NCBI GenBank assembly: GCA_900751695.1 | Contig: CAADSS010000057.1 | Coordinates: 1-7,771, forward strand | Reading direction: 5' to 3' | DNA: 7,771 nucleotides | Source: an uncultured Collinsella sp. | Lineage (GTDB): Bacteria; Actinomycetota; Coriobacteriia; Coriobacteriales; Coriobacteriaceae | In this document: one piece after another, positions 1 through 5,806 of the stretch | Position numbering within the stretch: the stretch's first letter is position 1 | Layout: every line of letters begins with the position of its first letter | Position numbers and translations under genes: made by a program | Notes under the pieces: model-generated | What the model saw: only the letters and a program-made list of their open reading frames with translations | The model's database searches: none | What the model was told of the DNA's origin: nothing

Positions 1-2
1 AG

Positions 3-128
3 CAAGGTGCCTTGAAACGAGGCGGCATTGACCTTCTGGTCATGCCGCCGAAGTTGAAAGGCAGGTTGCCGCTCTGGCGGGCTTGCAGCGTCAAGTGGTT
101 ACGGCGTTTGGTAAAACGCCGTAACTAA
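3..128 (+). CDS. Possible C-terminal end of an unrecognised gene (partial)
   Basis: One plus-strand frame is open from the left edge for 41 codons and stops with TAA at 126-128. The peptide contains GGIDLLVMPPKLKGRLPLW and ends in a very basic tail (LRRLVKRRN). I do not recognise a family. If real, it converges on the minus-strand hydrolase, and the two stop codons overlap (TAA at 126-128 against TAG at 127-125). Against it: the stretch is short, open frames are common in GC-rich DNA, and the hairpin at 21-49 looks like a leftward terminator, which would more simply make this region intergenic. Upstream sequence outside the window would settle it. Confidence 0.25.
   Translation, partial: QGALKRGGIDLLVMPPKLKGRLPLWRACSVKWLRRLVKRRN
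15..49 (-). terminator. Possible intrinsic terminator for the leftward hydrolase
   Basis: GGCGGCAT (21-28) pairs with ATGCCGCC (42-49), and GACC (30-33) pairs with GGTC (38-41), with one bulged T and a TTCT loop. Read on the minus strand, the 12-base-pair stem is followed by TCGTTTC, a modest U-rich tail. It lies about 75 bases past the hydrolase stop codon. The tail is weak, so termination is inferred and the hairpin is the observed part. Confidence 0.45.
98..125. repeat. Perfect 12-bp inverted repeat at the hydrolase stop codon
   Basis: GTTACGGCGTTT (98-109) and AAACGCCGTAAC (114-125) are exact reverse complements separated by GGTA. The right arm includes the last base of the hydrolase stop codon. 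No T tract follows on either strand, so it is not a classical intrinsic terminator. It could protect the 3' end of the mRNA, act as a Rho-type or bidirectional barrier, or be a chance or mobile palindrome. Confidence 0.6.
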
Positions 129-1027
129 AACCCGTGGCGCTCCAGGAAGCGGAAGGCTAGGCGAATCCAAGGGCGGACCGCCACCTGCTTGTCCTCGTTG
201 TCGACCGCGGTGTTGGCGTTGCCGAGCGAAAGGCCGTGACCACCCTGGTCGAAGACGTGCATCTCGCATGCGACGCCCTCCTCGGCCATGCGCCGCGCAA
301 ACGGGTAGACCTGCGCGATCGGCGCCGTCTTGTCGTCGGACACGCCCCACACAAAGGTCGGTGGCATCTGACGCGAAACATGCGTGGTGGGGCAGATGTC
401 GGCCAGATGCTCGTCAGTTGCTTCGCCGCCCGTCACCATCGACAGGTAGTCGTTGAGCAGATCGCGCCCCGTCTTGCCGCCCGTCTTGGGCACACGCAAG
501 TCAATGCGCGGATCGCGCGTCTGCATGTCGCGCACATAGGCAAAGTCGAGCAATGGATAGCCCAGTACCACGGCATCGGGACGAATGTCGTCCGCGCGCG
601 CCCCGGCAAGTGCCGCGAAGGGGCCGGTCTTCCACTGTGTTGCCAGCGAAGCGCAAATCATGCCGCCCGCCGAGAATCCCACGACGCACACGCGCTTAGG
701 ATCGACATGCCACTCGTCGGCGTTGGCGCGCACCGTGGCGACCATCTTGGCAAGATCTGCCTGGGGGTGCGGAAAGCTCACGTCACCCGTAGAACTCGTG
801 ACATAGTTGAGCACAAAGGCCTGGTAACCGTGATCCAAAAACGCAAACGCCACAGGATCCTGCTCATGCGGAGCGATATGTGTAAACCCGCCTCCGCCAC
901 AGATAATCACCGCGGGGCGGCGGCCATTGGGCTTGTCGGGGAGCGGCTCGGCACCCAAATACGTAAACGTCGCCGGATATTCCTCGGTCGGCTCCTCGCC
1001 CCACAGCGCATGGTTCTCGACAATCAT
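125..1027 (-). CDS. Alpha/beta hydrolase (acetyl esterase/lipase-like)
   Basis: This is a 300-residue soluble alpha/beta-hydrolase of the esterase/lipase type (COG0657-like), probably cytoplasmic because no signal peptide is seen. The oxyanion-hole glycine run CGGGGF is at residues 43-48. The nucleophile elbow G-F-S-A-G is at 117-121, with Ser119 as catalytic serine. The acid is probably Asp232 in VSDDKTAP, and the catalytic histidine is His264 in GGHGLSLG. The motif order and full length match the family. The ATG at 1027-1025 was chosen because a good Shine-Dalgarno (AAGGGAG on the minus strand) lies just upstream; the frame stays open for 69 more codons, but those starts lack comparable support. 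The gene is divergent from the PTS IIA gene. The natural substrate is unknown; an acyl, acetyl or carbohydrate ester is plausible. The fold is very likely and the substrate is not inferable here. Confidence 0.93.
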   Translation of the reverse strand: MIVENHALWGEEPTEEYPATFTYLGAEPLPDKPNGRRPAVIICGGGGFTHIAPHEQDPVAFAFLDHGYQAFVLNYVTSSTGDVSFPHPQADLAKMVATVRANADEWHVDPKRVCVVGFSAGGMICASLATQWKTGPFAALAGARADDIRPDAVVLGYPLLDFAYVRDMQTRDPRIDLRVPKTGGKTGRDLLNDYLSMVTGGEATDEHLADICPTTHVSRQMPPTFVWGVSDDKTAPIAQVYPFARRMAEEGVACEMHVFDQGGHGLSLGNANTAVDNEDKQVAVRPWIRLAFRFLERHGF

Positions 1028-1046
1028 ATGTGCTCCCTTCGCGCAA

Positions 1047-1074
1047 ATTATGCGCCCTTGTTTTTCGCCTTCAA
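1047..1074 (-). promoter_or_regulatory. Candidate promoter for the hydrolase
   Basis: On the minus strand, TTGAAG (1074-1069) lies 16 bases from CATAAT (1052-1047), matching 4 of 6 and 5 of 6 consensus bases. Transcription would start around 1040, giving a very short leader that begins right at the Shine-Dalgarno. This is inferred from hexamer matches only. Confidence 0.4.
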
Positions 1075-1153
1075 GCGTACTCCACTTGAACCCGTGGCGC
1101 AGAAACACTCCGTCAATAAGTTTCCCTTCAACTGATATATCACATAATCCCAG

Positions 1154-1182
1154 TTCAGAGGTATCGTTGAGCAGCGTAGAAT
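1154..1182 (+). promoter_or_regulatory. Candidate promoter for the PTS IIA gene
   Basis: TTCAGA (1154-1159) and TAGAAT (1177-1182) are separated by 17 bases, matching 4 of 6 and 5 of 6 of the sigma-70-type consensus. The predicted start near 1189 leaves a leader of about 80 bases. A second, weaker pair further down is TTGACC (1190-1195) with TATGAA (1211-1216) at a short 15-base spacing. Either or both may be used. Confidence 0.4.
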
Positions 1183-1213
1183 AGGGGCGTTGACCAAGCC
1201 GCGAAACACATAT

Positions 1214-1223
1214 GAAACGTTTC
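1214..1223. promoter_or_regulatory. Palindromic operator candidate (LacI/GalR-like)
   Basis: GAAACGTTTC is a perfect 10-base palindrome with a central CG, in the context TGAAACGTTTCC. LacI-family sugar regulators typically bind palindromes with a central CG and TGAAA-type half-sites, so this resembles such an operator. It is not a good match to the longer catabolite-responsive element consensus. Its place before a sugar PTS gene, overlapping the weaker -10 and downstream of the stronger promoter candidate, fits repression. No regulator gene is visible in the window. Confidence 0.35.
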
Positions 1224-1270
1224 CGGCAAACCAAACGCGCGATATGCGCCTATTTAAGTTGGAGGCAACT

Positions 1271-1834
1271 ATGGGTCTGCTCGATTCGCTTAAGTCCACC
1301 TTCACCTCGACCGGCGAGGCGTCCGTTCCGCCCGCAGCAAGCTTCGCCACCCGCGAAGGCGTCATCTATGCCCCCGTCAATGGCGTGCTCGTCAACCTGG
1401 ACGAGGTTCCCGACGAGACGATCGCCTCGGGCATGCTTGGCCAGGGCTATGGCATCGAGCCCATTACCGGCACCATCTATGCGCCCGCCAACGGCCGCAT
1501 CGGCGCCACCACCGTCACCAACCACTCCATCGGCATGATTACCGAGGACGGCCTGCGCGTGTTCATCCATGTTGGCCTGGGCACCGTGGAAATGAACGGC
1601 AAGGGTTTTGCCCGCTTTGTCGAGATGGGCGATGTGGTCAAGGCAGGCCAGCCGCTCATCAGCTTCGACCGCGAGGCCATTAAGGCCGCTGGTCACGAGG
1701 ACATCGTGACCGTCATCGTCTCCGAGCTCGATCGTCTTAAGAGCATCGACCATGTCGGCGAGTCTGGAACGCTTATCGGCGGCAACCCGCTCGTCAAGCT
1801 TGGCGACCCGCTGCTGGTTGCCAAGACCAAGTAG
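1271..1834 (+). CDS. Stand-alone PTS glucose-type EIIA component
   Basis: This 187-residue cytoplasmic phosphocarrier belongs to the EIIA-Glc (Crr-type) family. It would accept phosphate from HPr and pass it to a sugar-specific EIIB domain. The EIIA domain spans roughly residues 27-155. The two active-site histidines are visible: His85 in TNHSIGM and His100 in FIHVGLGTVEMNGKGF. By family precedent His100 is the phosphorylated residue and His85 assists. The first 26 residues form a short, variable extension. The ATG at 1271 has GGAGG at 1261-1265, five bases upstream, which favours it over an upstream in-frame start at 1190. No EIIBC gene is adjacent, so it must serve a permease elsewhere or act as a regulatory phosphoprotein like Crr. 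A terminator directly follows, making the gene monocistronic. Confidence 0.95.
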   Translation: MGLLDSLKSTFTSTGEASVPPAASFATREGVIYAPVNGVLVNLDEVPDETIASGMLGQGYGIEPITGTIYAPANGRIGATTVTNHSIGMITEDGLRVFIHVGLGTVEMNGKGFARFVEMGDVVKAGQPLISFDREAIKAAGHEDIVTVIVSELDRLKSIDHVGESGTLIGGNPLVKLGDPLLVAKTK

Positions 1835-1871
1835 CCAGGCCCCGCGCCACACAGCCAAAAGGCACCTCGTC

Positions 1872-1910
1872 AAGCGCCCACGACCATTAGGCCGCGGGCG
1901 CTTTTCGTTT
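1872..1910 (+). terminator. Intrinsic terminator after PTS IIA
   Basis: AAGCGCCC (1872-1879) pairs perfectly with GGGCGCTT (1896-1903), followed by a T-rich tail reaching 1910. It lies 38 bases after the stop codon. The 16-base loop is large but the GC-rich stem and tail are typical. Confidence 0.75.
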
Positions 1911-1960
1911 GAAAAACCATCCCGCCAATGCCTTATCTGTATAGCCCAAATGAGCCGAGC

Positions 1961-1969
1961 TGCTAGAAT
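1961..1969 (+). promoter_or_regulatory. Extended -10 promoter for asnS
   Basis: TGCTAGAAT has the TGn extension followed by TAGAAT (5 of 6 to consensus). No convincing -35 is seen at the right distance, as is common for extended -10 promoters. The start would fall near 1976, leaving a leader of about 40 bases, too short for a T-box or other amino-acid-sensing riboswitch. Confidence 0.5.
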
Positions 1970-2005
1970 ATCGAACTGTATGGATAACTATCATTCAACC
2001 GTTAT

Positions 2006-2012
2006 GGGAGGA
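2006..2012 (+). promoter_or_regulatory. Shine-Dalgarno that decides the asnS start
   Basis: GGGAGGA lies immediately before the GTG at 2016. An in-frame ATG at 2004 overlaps this motif and so would have no ribosome binding site of its own. The GTG is therefore the better start, although the spacing is short. Confidence 0.6.
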
Positions 2013-2015
2013 TAC

Positions 2016-3419
2016 GTGAACCGCACCAAAATCGCGCAGCTCTATGCCGATGCCGAGTCGCTCGGCGGCCAGACCGTCACCGTCGCCGGCTGGGTCAAGT
2101 CCGTCCGCGACATGAAGAACTTTGGCTTTGTTACGCTCAACGACGGCAGCTGCTTCCGCGACCTGCAGGTCGTCATGAACCGCGAGGCACTCGACAACTA
2201 CGACGAGATCGCCCATCAAAACGTCTCGGCCGCACTCATTTGCACCGGCACCGTCAAGCTGACCCCCGATGCGCCCCAGCCTTTCGAGCTTTCTGCCACT
2301 TCCATCGAGGTCGAGGGCGTCAGCGCCCCGGACTACCCGCTGCAGAAGAAGCACGCAACCGTCGAGTTCCTGCGCACCCAGCAGCACCTGCGCCCGCGCA
2401 CCAACCTGTTCCGCGCCGTGTTCCGCATCCGCTCTGTCGCGGCTGCCGCCATCCACCGCTTCTTCCAGGAGCAGGGCTTTGTCTACGTCAACACCCCCAT
2501 CATCACCACGAGTGACTGCGAGGGCGCCGGCGAGATGTTCCGCGTGACCACGCTCGACCCCAAAAATCCGCCCCTCACCGAGTCCGGCGAGGTCGACTGG
2601 AGCCAGGACTTCTTTGGCAAGCATGCAAGCCTCACCGTGTCCGGCCAGCTCAATGCCGAGAACTTTGCCATGGCCTTTGGCGACGTGTACACCTTTGGCC
2701 CCACCTTCCGCGCCGAAAACTCCAACACCACGCGCCACGCCGCCGAGTTTTGGATGATCGAGCCCGAGATGGCCTTTGCCGACCTTAACGACTACATGGA
2801 TAACGCCGAGGCCATGCTCAAGTACGTCCTTAAGGACGTTATGGCCACCTGCCCCGACGAGCTCAACATGCTCAACAAGTTTGTGGACAAGGGCCTGATC
2901 GAGCGCCTGGACCACGTGGCAAACTCCGACTTTGCCCGCGTTACCTACACCGAGGCCATCGAGATCCTGGAGCAGGCAGTCGCTGCTGGCCACCAGTTTG
3001 ATTACCCCGTCAGCTGGGGCATCGACCTGCAGACCGAGCACGAGCGCTTCCTGACCGAGGAGCACTTTAAGCGCCCGACCTTCGTAACCGACTACCCGGC
3101 AGAGATCAAGGCCTTCTACATGCGCATGAACGACGACGGCAAGACCGTCGCCGCCGCCGACTGCCTGGTGCCGGGCATCGGCGAGATTATCGGTGGCTCC
3201 CAGCGCGAGGAGCGCCTGGACCTGCTCGAGGCCCGCATCAAGGACCTGGGCATGAATCCCGAGCAGTACAAGTACTACCTTGACCTGCGCCGCTATGGTT
3301 CCTGCAAGCACGCCGGCTACGGTCTGGGCTTCGAGCGCTTGGTCATGTATCTGACCGGCGTGGGCAACATCCGCGACGTCCTGCCGCACCCGCGCACCGT
3401 GGGCAACGCCGACTTCTAA
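2016..3419 (+). CDS. asnS: Asparaginyl-tRNA synthetase
   Basis: This cytoplasmic class IIb aminoacyl-tRNA synthetase charges tRNA-Asn with asparagine using ATP. With the GTG start it is 467 residues, essentially the length of the E. coli enzyme (466). An N-terminal OB-fold anticodon-binding domain covers about residues 20-110 (QTVTVAGWV, followed by NDGSCFRDLQVV). The class II catalytic domain follows. LRPRTNLFRAV precedes motif 1; motif 2 is FRAENSNTTRHAAEFW from residue 231, with the ATP-binding arginine R232. The segment GEIIGGSQREERLD is typical of AsnRS/AspRS, and motif 3 is GYGLGFERL at 434-442, with Arg441. FRAENSNT and the whole-length resemblance to bacterial AsnRS separate it from AspRS. 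The gene is flanked by its own promoter and terminator. In-frame ATGs at 1980 and 2004 are alternative starts. Its presence implies direct formation of Asn-tRNA rather than sole reliance on the amidotransferase route. Confidence 0.98.
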   Translation: MNRTKIAQLYADAESLGGQTVTVAGWVKSVRDMKNFGFVTLNDGSCFRDLQVVMNREALDNYDEIAHQNVSAALICTGTVKLTPDAPQPFELSATSIEVEGVSAPDYPLQKKHATVEFLRTQQHLRPRTNLFRAVFRIRSVAAAAIHRFFQEQGFVYVNTPIITTSDCEGAGEMFRVTTLDPKNPPLTESGEVDWSQDFFGKHASLTVSGQLNAENFAMAFGDVYTFGPTFRAENSNTTRHAAEFWMIEPEMAFADLNDYMDNAEAMLKYVLKDVMATCPDELNMLNKFVDKGLIERLDHVANSDFARVTYTEAIEILEQAVAAGHQFDYPVSWGIDLQTEHERFLTEEHFKRPTFVTDYPAEIKAFYMRMNDDGKTVAAADCLVPGIGEIIGGSQREERLDLLEARIKDLGMNPEQYKYYLDLRRYGSCKHAGYGLGFERLVMYLTGVGNIRDVLPHPRTVGNADF

Positions 3420-3468
3420 TCGTCGGACGCTAGCTCGCGTCGCTACACGTAAACGCTCATCGCACAAG

Positions 3469-3502
3469 CGTCTCTCGGCATCGGTCGAGAGACGTTTTTT
3501 TT
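3469..3502 (+). terminator. Strong intrinsic terminator after asnS
   Basis: CGTCTCTCG (3469-3477) pairs perfectly with CGAGAGACG (3486-3494) around an eight-base loop, followed by eight consecutive T residues (3495-3502). Confidence 0.93.
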
Positions 3503-3623
3503 CAACAGTATCCGTCAAGCTTTTGGCAAGTTTTTGGCCAGTTGAGCAGGGCTGTTGAAAACTCGACCCGCCGTTTGCCGACGACTACCGACCGCCCAGA
3601 GCGCCCTGCGCCCCTGGGAAAGC

Positions 3624-3674
3624 CCCACGTCCTAGGCTCCATACCGTCGCCACCCAAAACGGAAAGGACGTGGG
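3624..3674 (+). promoter_or_regulatory. Inverted repeat bracketing the regulator's leader and RBS
   Basis: CCCACGTCCT (3624-3633) and AGGACGTGGG (3665-3674) are exact reverse complements separated by 31 bases, with centres 41 base pairs apart, close to four helical turns. The right arm contains AGGA (3665-3668), the best Shine-Dalgarno for the downstream ATG at 3679. Folded in RNA it would hide the ribosome binding site; as DNA it could be paired sites for an autoregulating protein. The rest of the gap between 3503 and 3678 shows no promoter I trust: TTGAAA at 3555-3560 has no -10 at normal spacing, and TAGGCT at 3633-3638 is only a loose -10. Confidence 0.5.
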
Positions 3675-3678
3675 CACC

Positions 3679-4461
3679 ATGACCGAAACCGCTGTTGAAA
3701 CCTACGACACCACGACCAGAGGCGCCGCCTCGATGGCAGCCTATCGCGCCGTTCGCATCCTGCAACTATTAAGCGAGAACACCGGCGAGGACAAGGCCAT
3801 GCTTTCCGATGAGTTGATCCGGCGCCTCGCCCATCCCGACGACCCCGCCCGCATGCCCATCTCGGCGGCGCGGCGCAGCATTTACACCGCCATCTCCGCA
3901 CTTCGCCATGCCGGATACGAAATTGAGTACAAGCGCGGCGTGGGGTATCGGCTTTTGACCCGTCCGCTCACCGACGAAGAGATCATCCGGCTCCACGGCA
4001 TGGTCATGCGCAACCGCTCTACGCCCATCGCCATTCGAAAAAGCATGGCGCAGCACTTGGTCGCCATGGCGAGCGCCGATGTTCGCGGCTACCTCGATGC
4101 ACCCGAGCCTGCTCCAAGCGCCGGCGGCAAATCCACCAAGGCCACGCGCACGCCCGTCAAGCGCATCGACACCTGCGAGCTCGTCGAGCAGGCCATCGAC
4201 CACGGAACCACGGTGAGTTTTGATATTTCAAGCGTCACGGCACGTGGCGAAACCGAAGTAGCACGGATGACGCTCCGCCCCTTTGCCATCAAGCAACGAG
4301 ACGGCATCTCGTATTTGCTGGGAACGGTCTATGACGCCCGAGGCGCCGATGACACACTGCGTACCGTAGAGATTGGCCGGATGAGAAACGTCACCACGCG
4401 TCTCCTTGACGGCAAGAAGCTCTTCGCCGCCCTCGACGAAGAGGACGCCTCCGCTGCATAA
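3679..4461 (+). CDS. HTH/WYL-domain transcriptional regulator
   Basis: This 260-residue protein is a probable DNA-binding regulator. Residues 22-93 form an HTH_11-like winged helix: RAVRILQLLSE, a second helical region from about 62 (SAARRSIYTAISALRHAGY), then the wing EIEYKRGVGYRLL. A helical linker follows (TDEEIIRLHGMVM, 98-110) and then a flexible Ala/Pro/Ser/Lys stretch (139-160). The C-terminal part (about 165-245) resembles a WYL sensor domain, with RPFAIKQRDGISYLLGTVYDA and VEIGRMRNV matching the usual strand pattern; SYL stands in place of the canonical WYL, so the domain is diverged. WYL domains bind nucleic acids or small ligands and usually control nearby genes. The ATG at 3679 was chosen because AGGA at 3665-3668 is well spaced for it; a GTG at 3670 would add three residues. 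No terminator follows, so read-through into the transporter is possible. Its target and ligand are unknown. Confidence 0.8.
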   Translation: MTETAVETYDTTTRGAASMAAYRAVRILQLLSENTGEDKAMLSDELIRRLAHPDDPARMPISAARRSIYTAISALRHAGYEIEYKRGVGYRLLTRPLTDEEIIRLHGMVMRNRSTPIAIRKSMAQHLVAMASADVRGYLDAPEPAPSAGGKSTKATRTPVKRIDTCELVEQAIDHGTTVSFDISSVTARGETEVARMTLRPFAIKQRDGISYLLGTVYDARGADDTLRTVEIGRMRNVTTRLLDGKKLFAALDEEDASAA

Positions 4462-4530
4462 GAACCTCCGCCGTCCATTCGACTACCCGTACCGCCCATC
4501 CGGTTCAGTATTAAAAAACCCGACAGGTTG

Positions 4531-4558
4531 TTGAAAAAATGGACATCGGCGCTACTAT
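4531..4558 (+). promoter_or_regulatory. Candidate promoter of the ABC transporter operon
   Basis: TTGAAA (4531-4536; 5 of 6) and TACTAT (4553-4558; 4 of 6) are separated by 16 bases. An overlapping TATAGA at 4556-4561 is an alternative -10. Transcription from about 4565 would give a leader of roughly 58 bases. Confidence 0.5.
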
Positions 4559-4566
4559 AGACCCAC

Positions 4567-4587
4567 TTGCACTTTGTTTGAGTGCAG
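4567..4587 (+). other. Small stem-loop in the transporter leader
   Basis: TGCACT (4568-4573) pairs with AGTGCA (4581-4586), plus an outer T-G wobble, around TTGTTTG. No T tract follows. It would lie at the 5' end of the transcript predicted from the promoter above. It might stabilise the mRNA; no known riboswitch class fits such a short leader. Confidence 0.35.
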
Positions 4588-4622
4588 TGTTTCCAGCCAT
4601 TTCTATACTGGGGAGTAATGAT

Positions 4623-5603
4623 ATGAAGGACATCACCATCAGCCGCAGGAGCCTTCTGGTCTCTGCCGGCCTGCTCGCGCTCGCTCCGCTCGCCGGATGC
4701 GGCGGCAACTCTGGTTCCGGCTCTGCTGCCGCCGGTTCCGACTACACCGTCGGCGTTCTGCAGCTCACCGAGCACTCCGCACTCGATGCCGCCAATGACG
4801 GCTTTGTCAAAGCCATCAAGAAGAGCGGCCTTAAGGTCAAGATCGACCAGAAGAATGCCCAGAACGACCAGTCCACGTGTAAGTCCATCGCCGACAAGTT
4901 CGTGGGCGATGGCGTCGACCTGATCTATGCCATCGCCACGCCCGCCGCGCAGGCTGCCGCCGGCGCCACGGCCGATATCCCCATCGTGGGCTGCGCCATC
5001 ACCGACTACGCCGCCTCGGGCCTGGTTCAGGACAACGACAAGCCCGGCACCAACGTCACGGGCGCCTCCGACCTCACCCCGGTCGCCGAGCAGCTCGAGA
5101 TGATGCAGAAGGTCCTGCCCGACGTTAAGAAGGTCGGCTTGCTCTACTGCACCGCCGAGTCCAACTCCGACGTCCAGATCAAGGCCGCCAAGAAGGAACT
5201 CGACAAGCTGGGCCTGGAGTACACCGACTTCACCGTCTCGAGCTCCAATGAGATCCAGTCCGTCGTCGAGTCCGCCGTGGGCAAGGTCGACGCGCTGTAC
5301 TCCCCCACCGATAACACCATCGCCGCGGGCGCCTCGCAGGTGGGCCAGATCTGCAAGGAGAACAAGCTTCCCTTCGTGACCGGCGAGGAGGGCATGTGCA
5401 AGGCCGGCGGTCTGTTCACCCTCTCCATCAACTATGAGGACCTGGGCTACGCCGCGGGCGAGATGGCCGTCAAGATCCTGAAGGGCGAGGCCAAGCCCGA
5501 GGATATGCCGATCAAGCACCTCTCGAGCAAGGACCTGGTCGTCGTCAAGAATGACGAGATGGCCGAGGCCCTGGGCATCGACCTTTCCGCTCTGGACGCG
5601 TAA
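4623..5603 (+). CDS. ABC transporter substrate-binding lipoprotein (TrpX-like)
   Basis: This 326-residue extracytoplasmic solute-binding protein belongs to the COG2984/ABC_sub_bind family, which in streptococci includes TrpX of a tryptophan importer. The signal sequence has twin arginines (SRRSLLVSAG, residues 7-16), a hydrophobic core and the lipobox LAGC with Cys26, so the mature protein is probably lipid-anchored. A Gly/Ser/Ala linker (27-39) leads to two periplasmic-binding-type lobes. YTVGVLQLTEHSALDAANDGF (41-61), VDLIYAIATPAAQ (98-110) and VTGASDLTPVAEQL (145-158) belong to the first lobe and hinge. VKKVGLLYC, SPTDNTIA (227-234) and the end pattern YEDLGYAAGEMAVKILKG (271-288) are family hallmarks. 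The ATG at 4623 has GGGGAG seven bases upstream; an upstream in-frame ATG at 4539 lies inside the promoter and is rejected. It is the first gene of the operon. The family is clear; an aromatic amino acid ligand is by analogy only. Confidence 0.92.
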   Translation: MKDITISRRSLLVSAGLLALAPLAGCGGNSGSGSAAAGSDYTVGVLQLTEHSALDAANDGFVKAIKKSGLKVKIDQKNAQNDQSTCKSIADKFVGDGVDLIYAIATPAAQAAAGATADIPIVGCAITDYAASGLVQDNDKPGTNVTGASDLTPVAEQLEMMQKVLPDVKKVGLLYCTAESNSDVQIKAAKKELDKLGLEYTDFTVSSSNEIQSVVESAVGKVDALYSPTDNTIAAGASQVGQICKENKLPFVTGEEGMCKAGGLFTLSINYEDLGYAAGEMAVKILKGEAKPEDMPIKHLSSKDLVVVKNDEMAEALGIDLSALDA

Positions 5604-5610
5604 TGCCATA

Positions 5611-5651
5611 CGCGGCATGCGCCTAGAGCCCGTGCTCGCGCTTTAGCCGCG
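5611..5651 (+). other. Nested stem-loop after the binding-protein gene
   Basis: Three stacked pairings form one long hairpin just after the stop codon: CGCGGC (5611-5616) with GCCGCG (5646-5651), GCGC (5619-5622) with GCGC (5638-5641), and GAGC (5626-5629) with GCTC (5634-5637), closing a CCGT loop. Only short internal bulges interrupt it. No strong T run follows (TTATT). Its place between the binding protein and permease suits a 3'-end stabiliser blocking exonucleases, as known for REP hairpins in other binding-protein operons. Confidence 0.55.
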
Positions 5652-5670
5652 TTATTCAATATCTGAGCCA

Positions 5671-5711
5671 CAGGGGCGGGCGCTGTAGACCGGCGTCCGC
5701 CCTGCTTGTTT
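5671..5711 (+). terminator. Terminator-like attenuator inside the transporter operon
   Basis: The left arm (5671-5683) pairs with the right arm GCGTCCGCCCTG (5693-5704) over 12 pairs, with one bulged G and one G-T wobble, around a nine-base loop. CTTGTTT follows. The imperfect tail suggests partial termination, letting some transcripts reach the permease and ATPase. From 5712 to 5806 I see only an isolated TATTAT (5761-5766) without a good -35 and the permease RBS. Confidence 0.5.
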
Positions 5712-5806
5712 CAGGTAAAACAAAACGTCTGTCCGCAGCTCTTCTATGCATTGTTACCGCTATTATGGAAAATCACGTGTCCACCCTATCCTAGGAGGTA
5801 TGAAGC

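Noticed and set aside
236..1135. A 299-codon plus-strand frame opposite the hydrolase.
   Set aside because: It is H/R-rich and has no domain signal, while the minus-strand frame has a full catalytic triad.
1028..1234. A 69-codon in-frame extension of the hydrolase (369-residue version).
   Set aside because: The ATG at 1027 has a strong Shine-Dalgarno and starts a complete hydrolase, and the extension contains the promoter candidates for both divergent genes.
1975..2015. A T-box or amino-acid-sensing leader before asnS.
   Set aside because: The leader predicted from the extended -10 promoter is only about 40 bases, with no stem I, T-box sequence or terminator/antiterminator pair.
1995..3518. 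A 507-codon open frame antisense to asnS.
   Set aside because: It is a shadow of GC-rich codon use in asnS: the translation is low-complexity in V, G, A, L and D, and it crosses the asnS terminator and the asnS start signals.
4511..4533. An intrinsic terminator on either strand at AAAAAACCCGACAGGTTG.
   Set aside because: The stem is only AACC/GGTT around five bases, too weak, and it abuts the transporter promoter -35.
4565..4622. A tryptophan-responsive attenuator or riboswitch before the transporter.
   Set aside because: The leader is about 58 bases, with one 6-7 bp hairpin, no T tract and no Trp codons in a leader peptide.
4329..5618. A 429-codon open frame antisense to the regulator end and the binding-protein gene.
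   Set aside because: It has repetitive G/V/D/L/A composition, no recognisable motif, and spans two well-supported genes and a promoter on the other strand.
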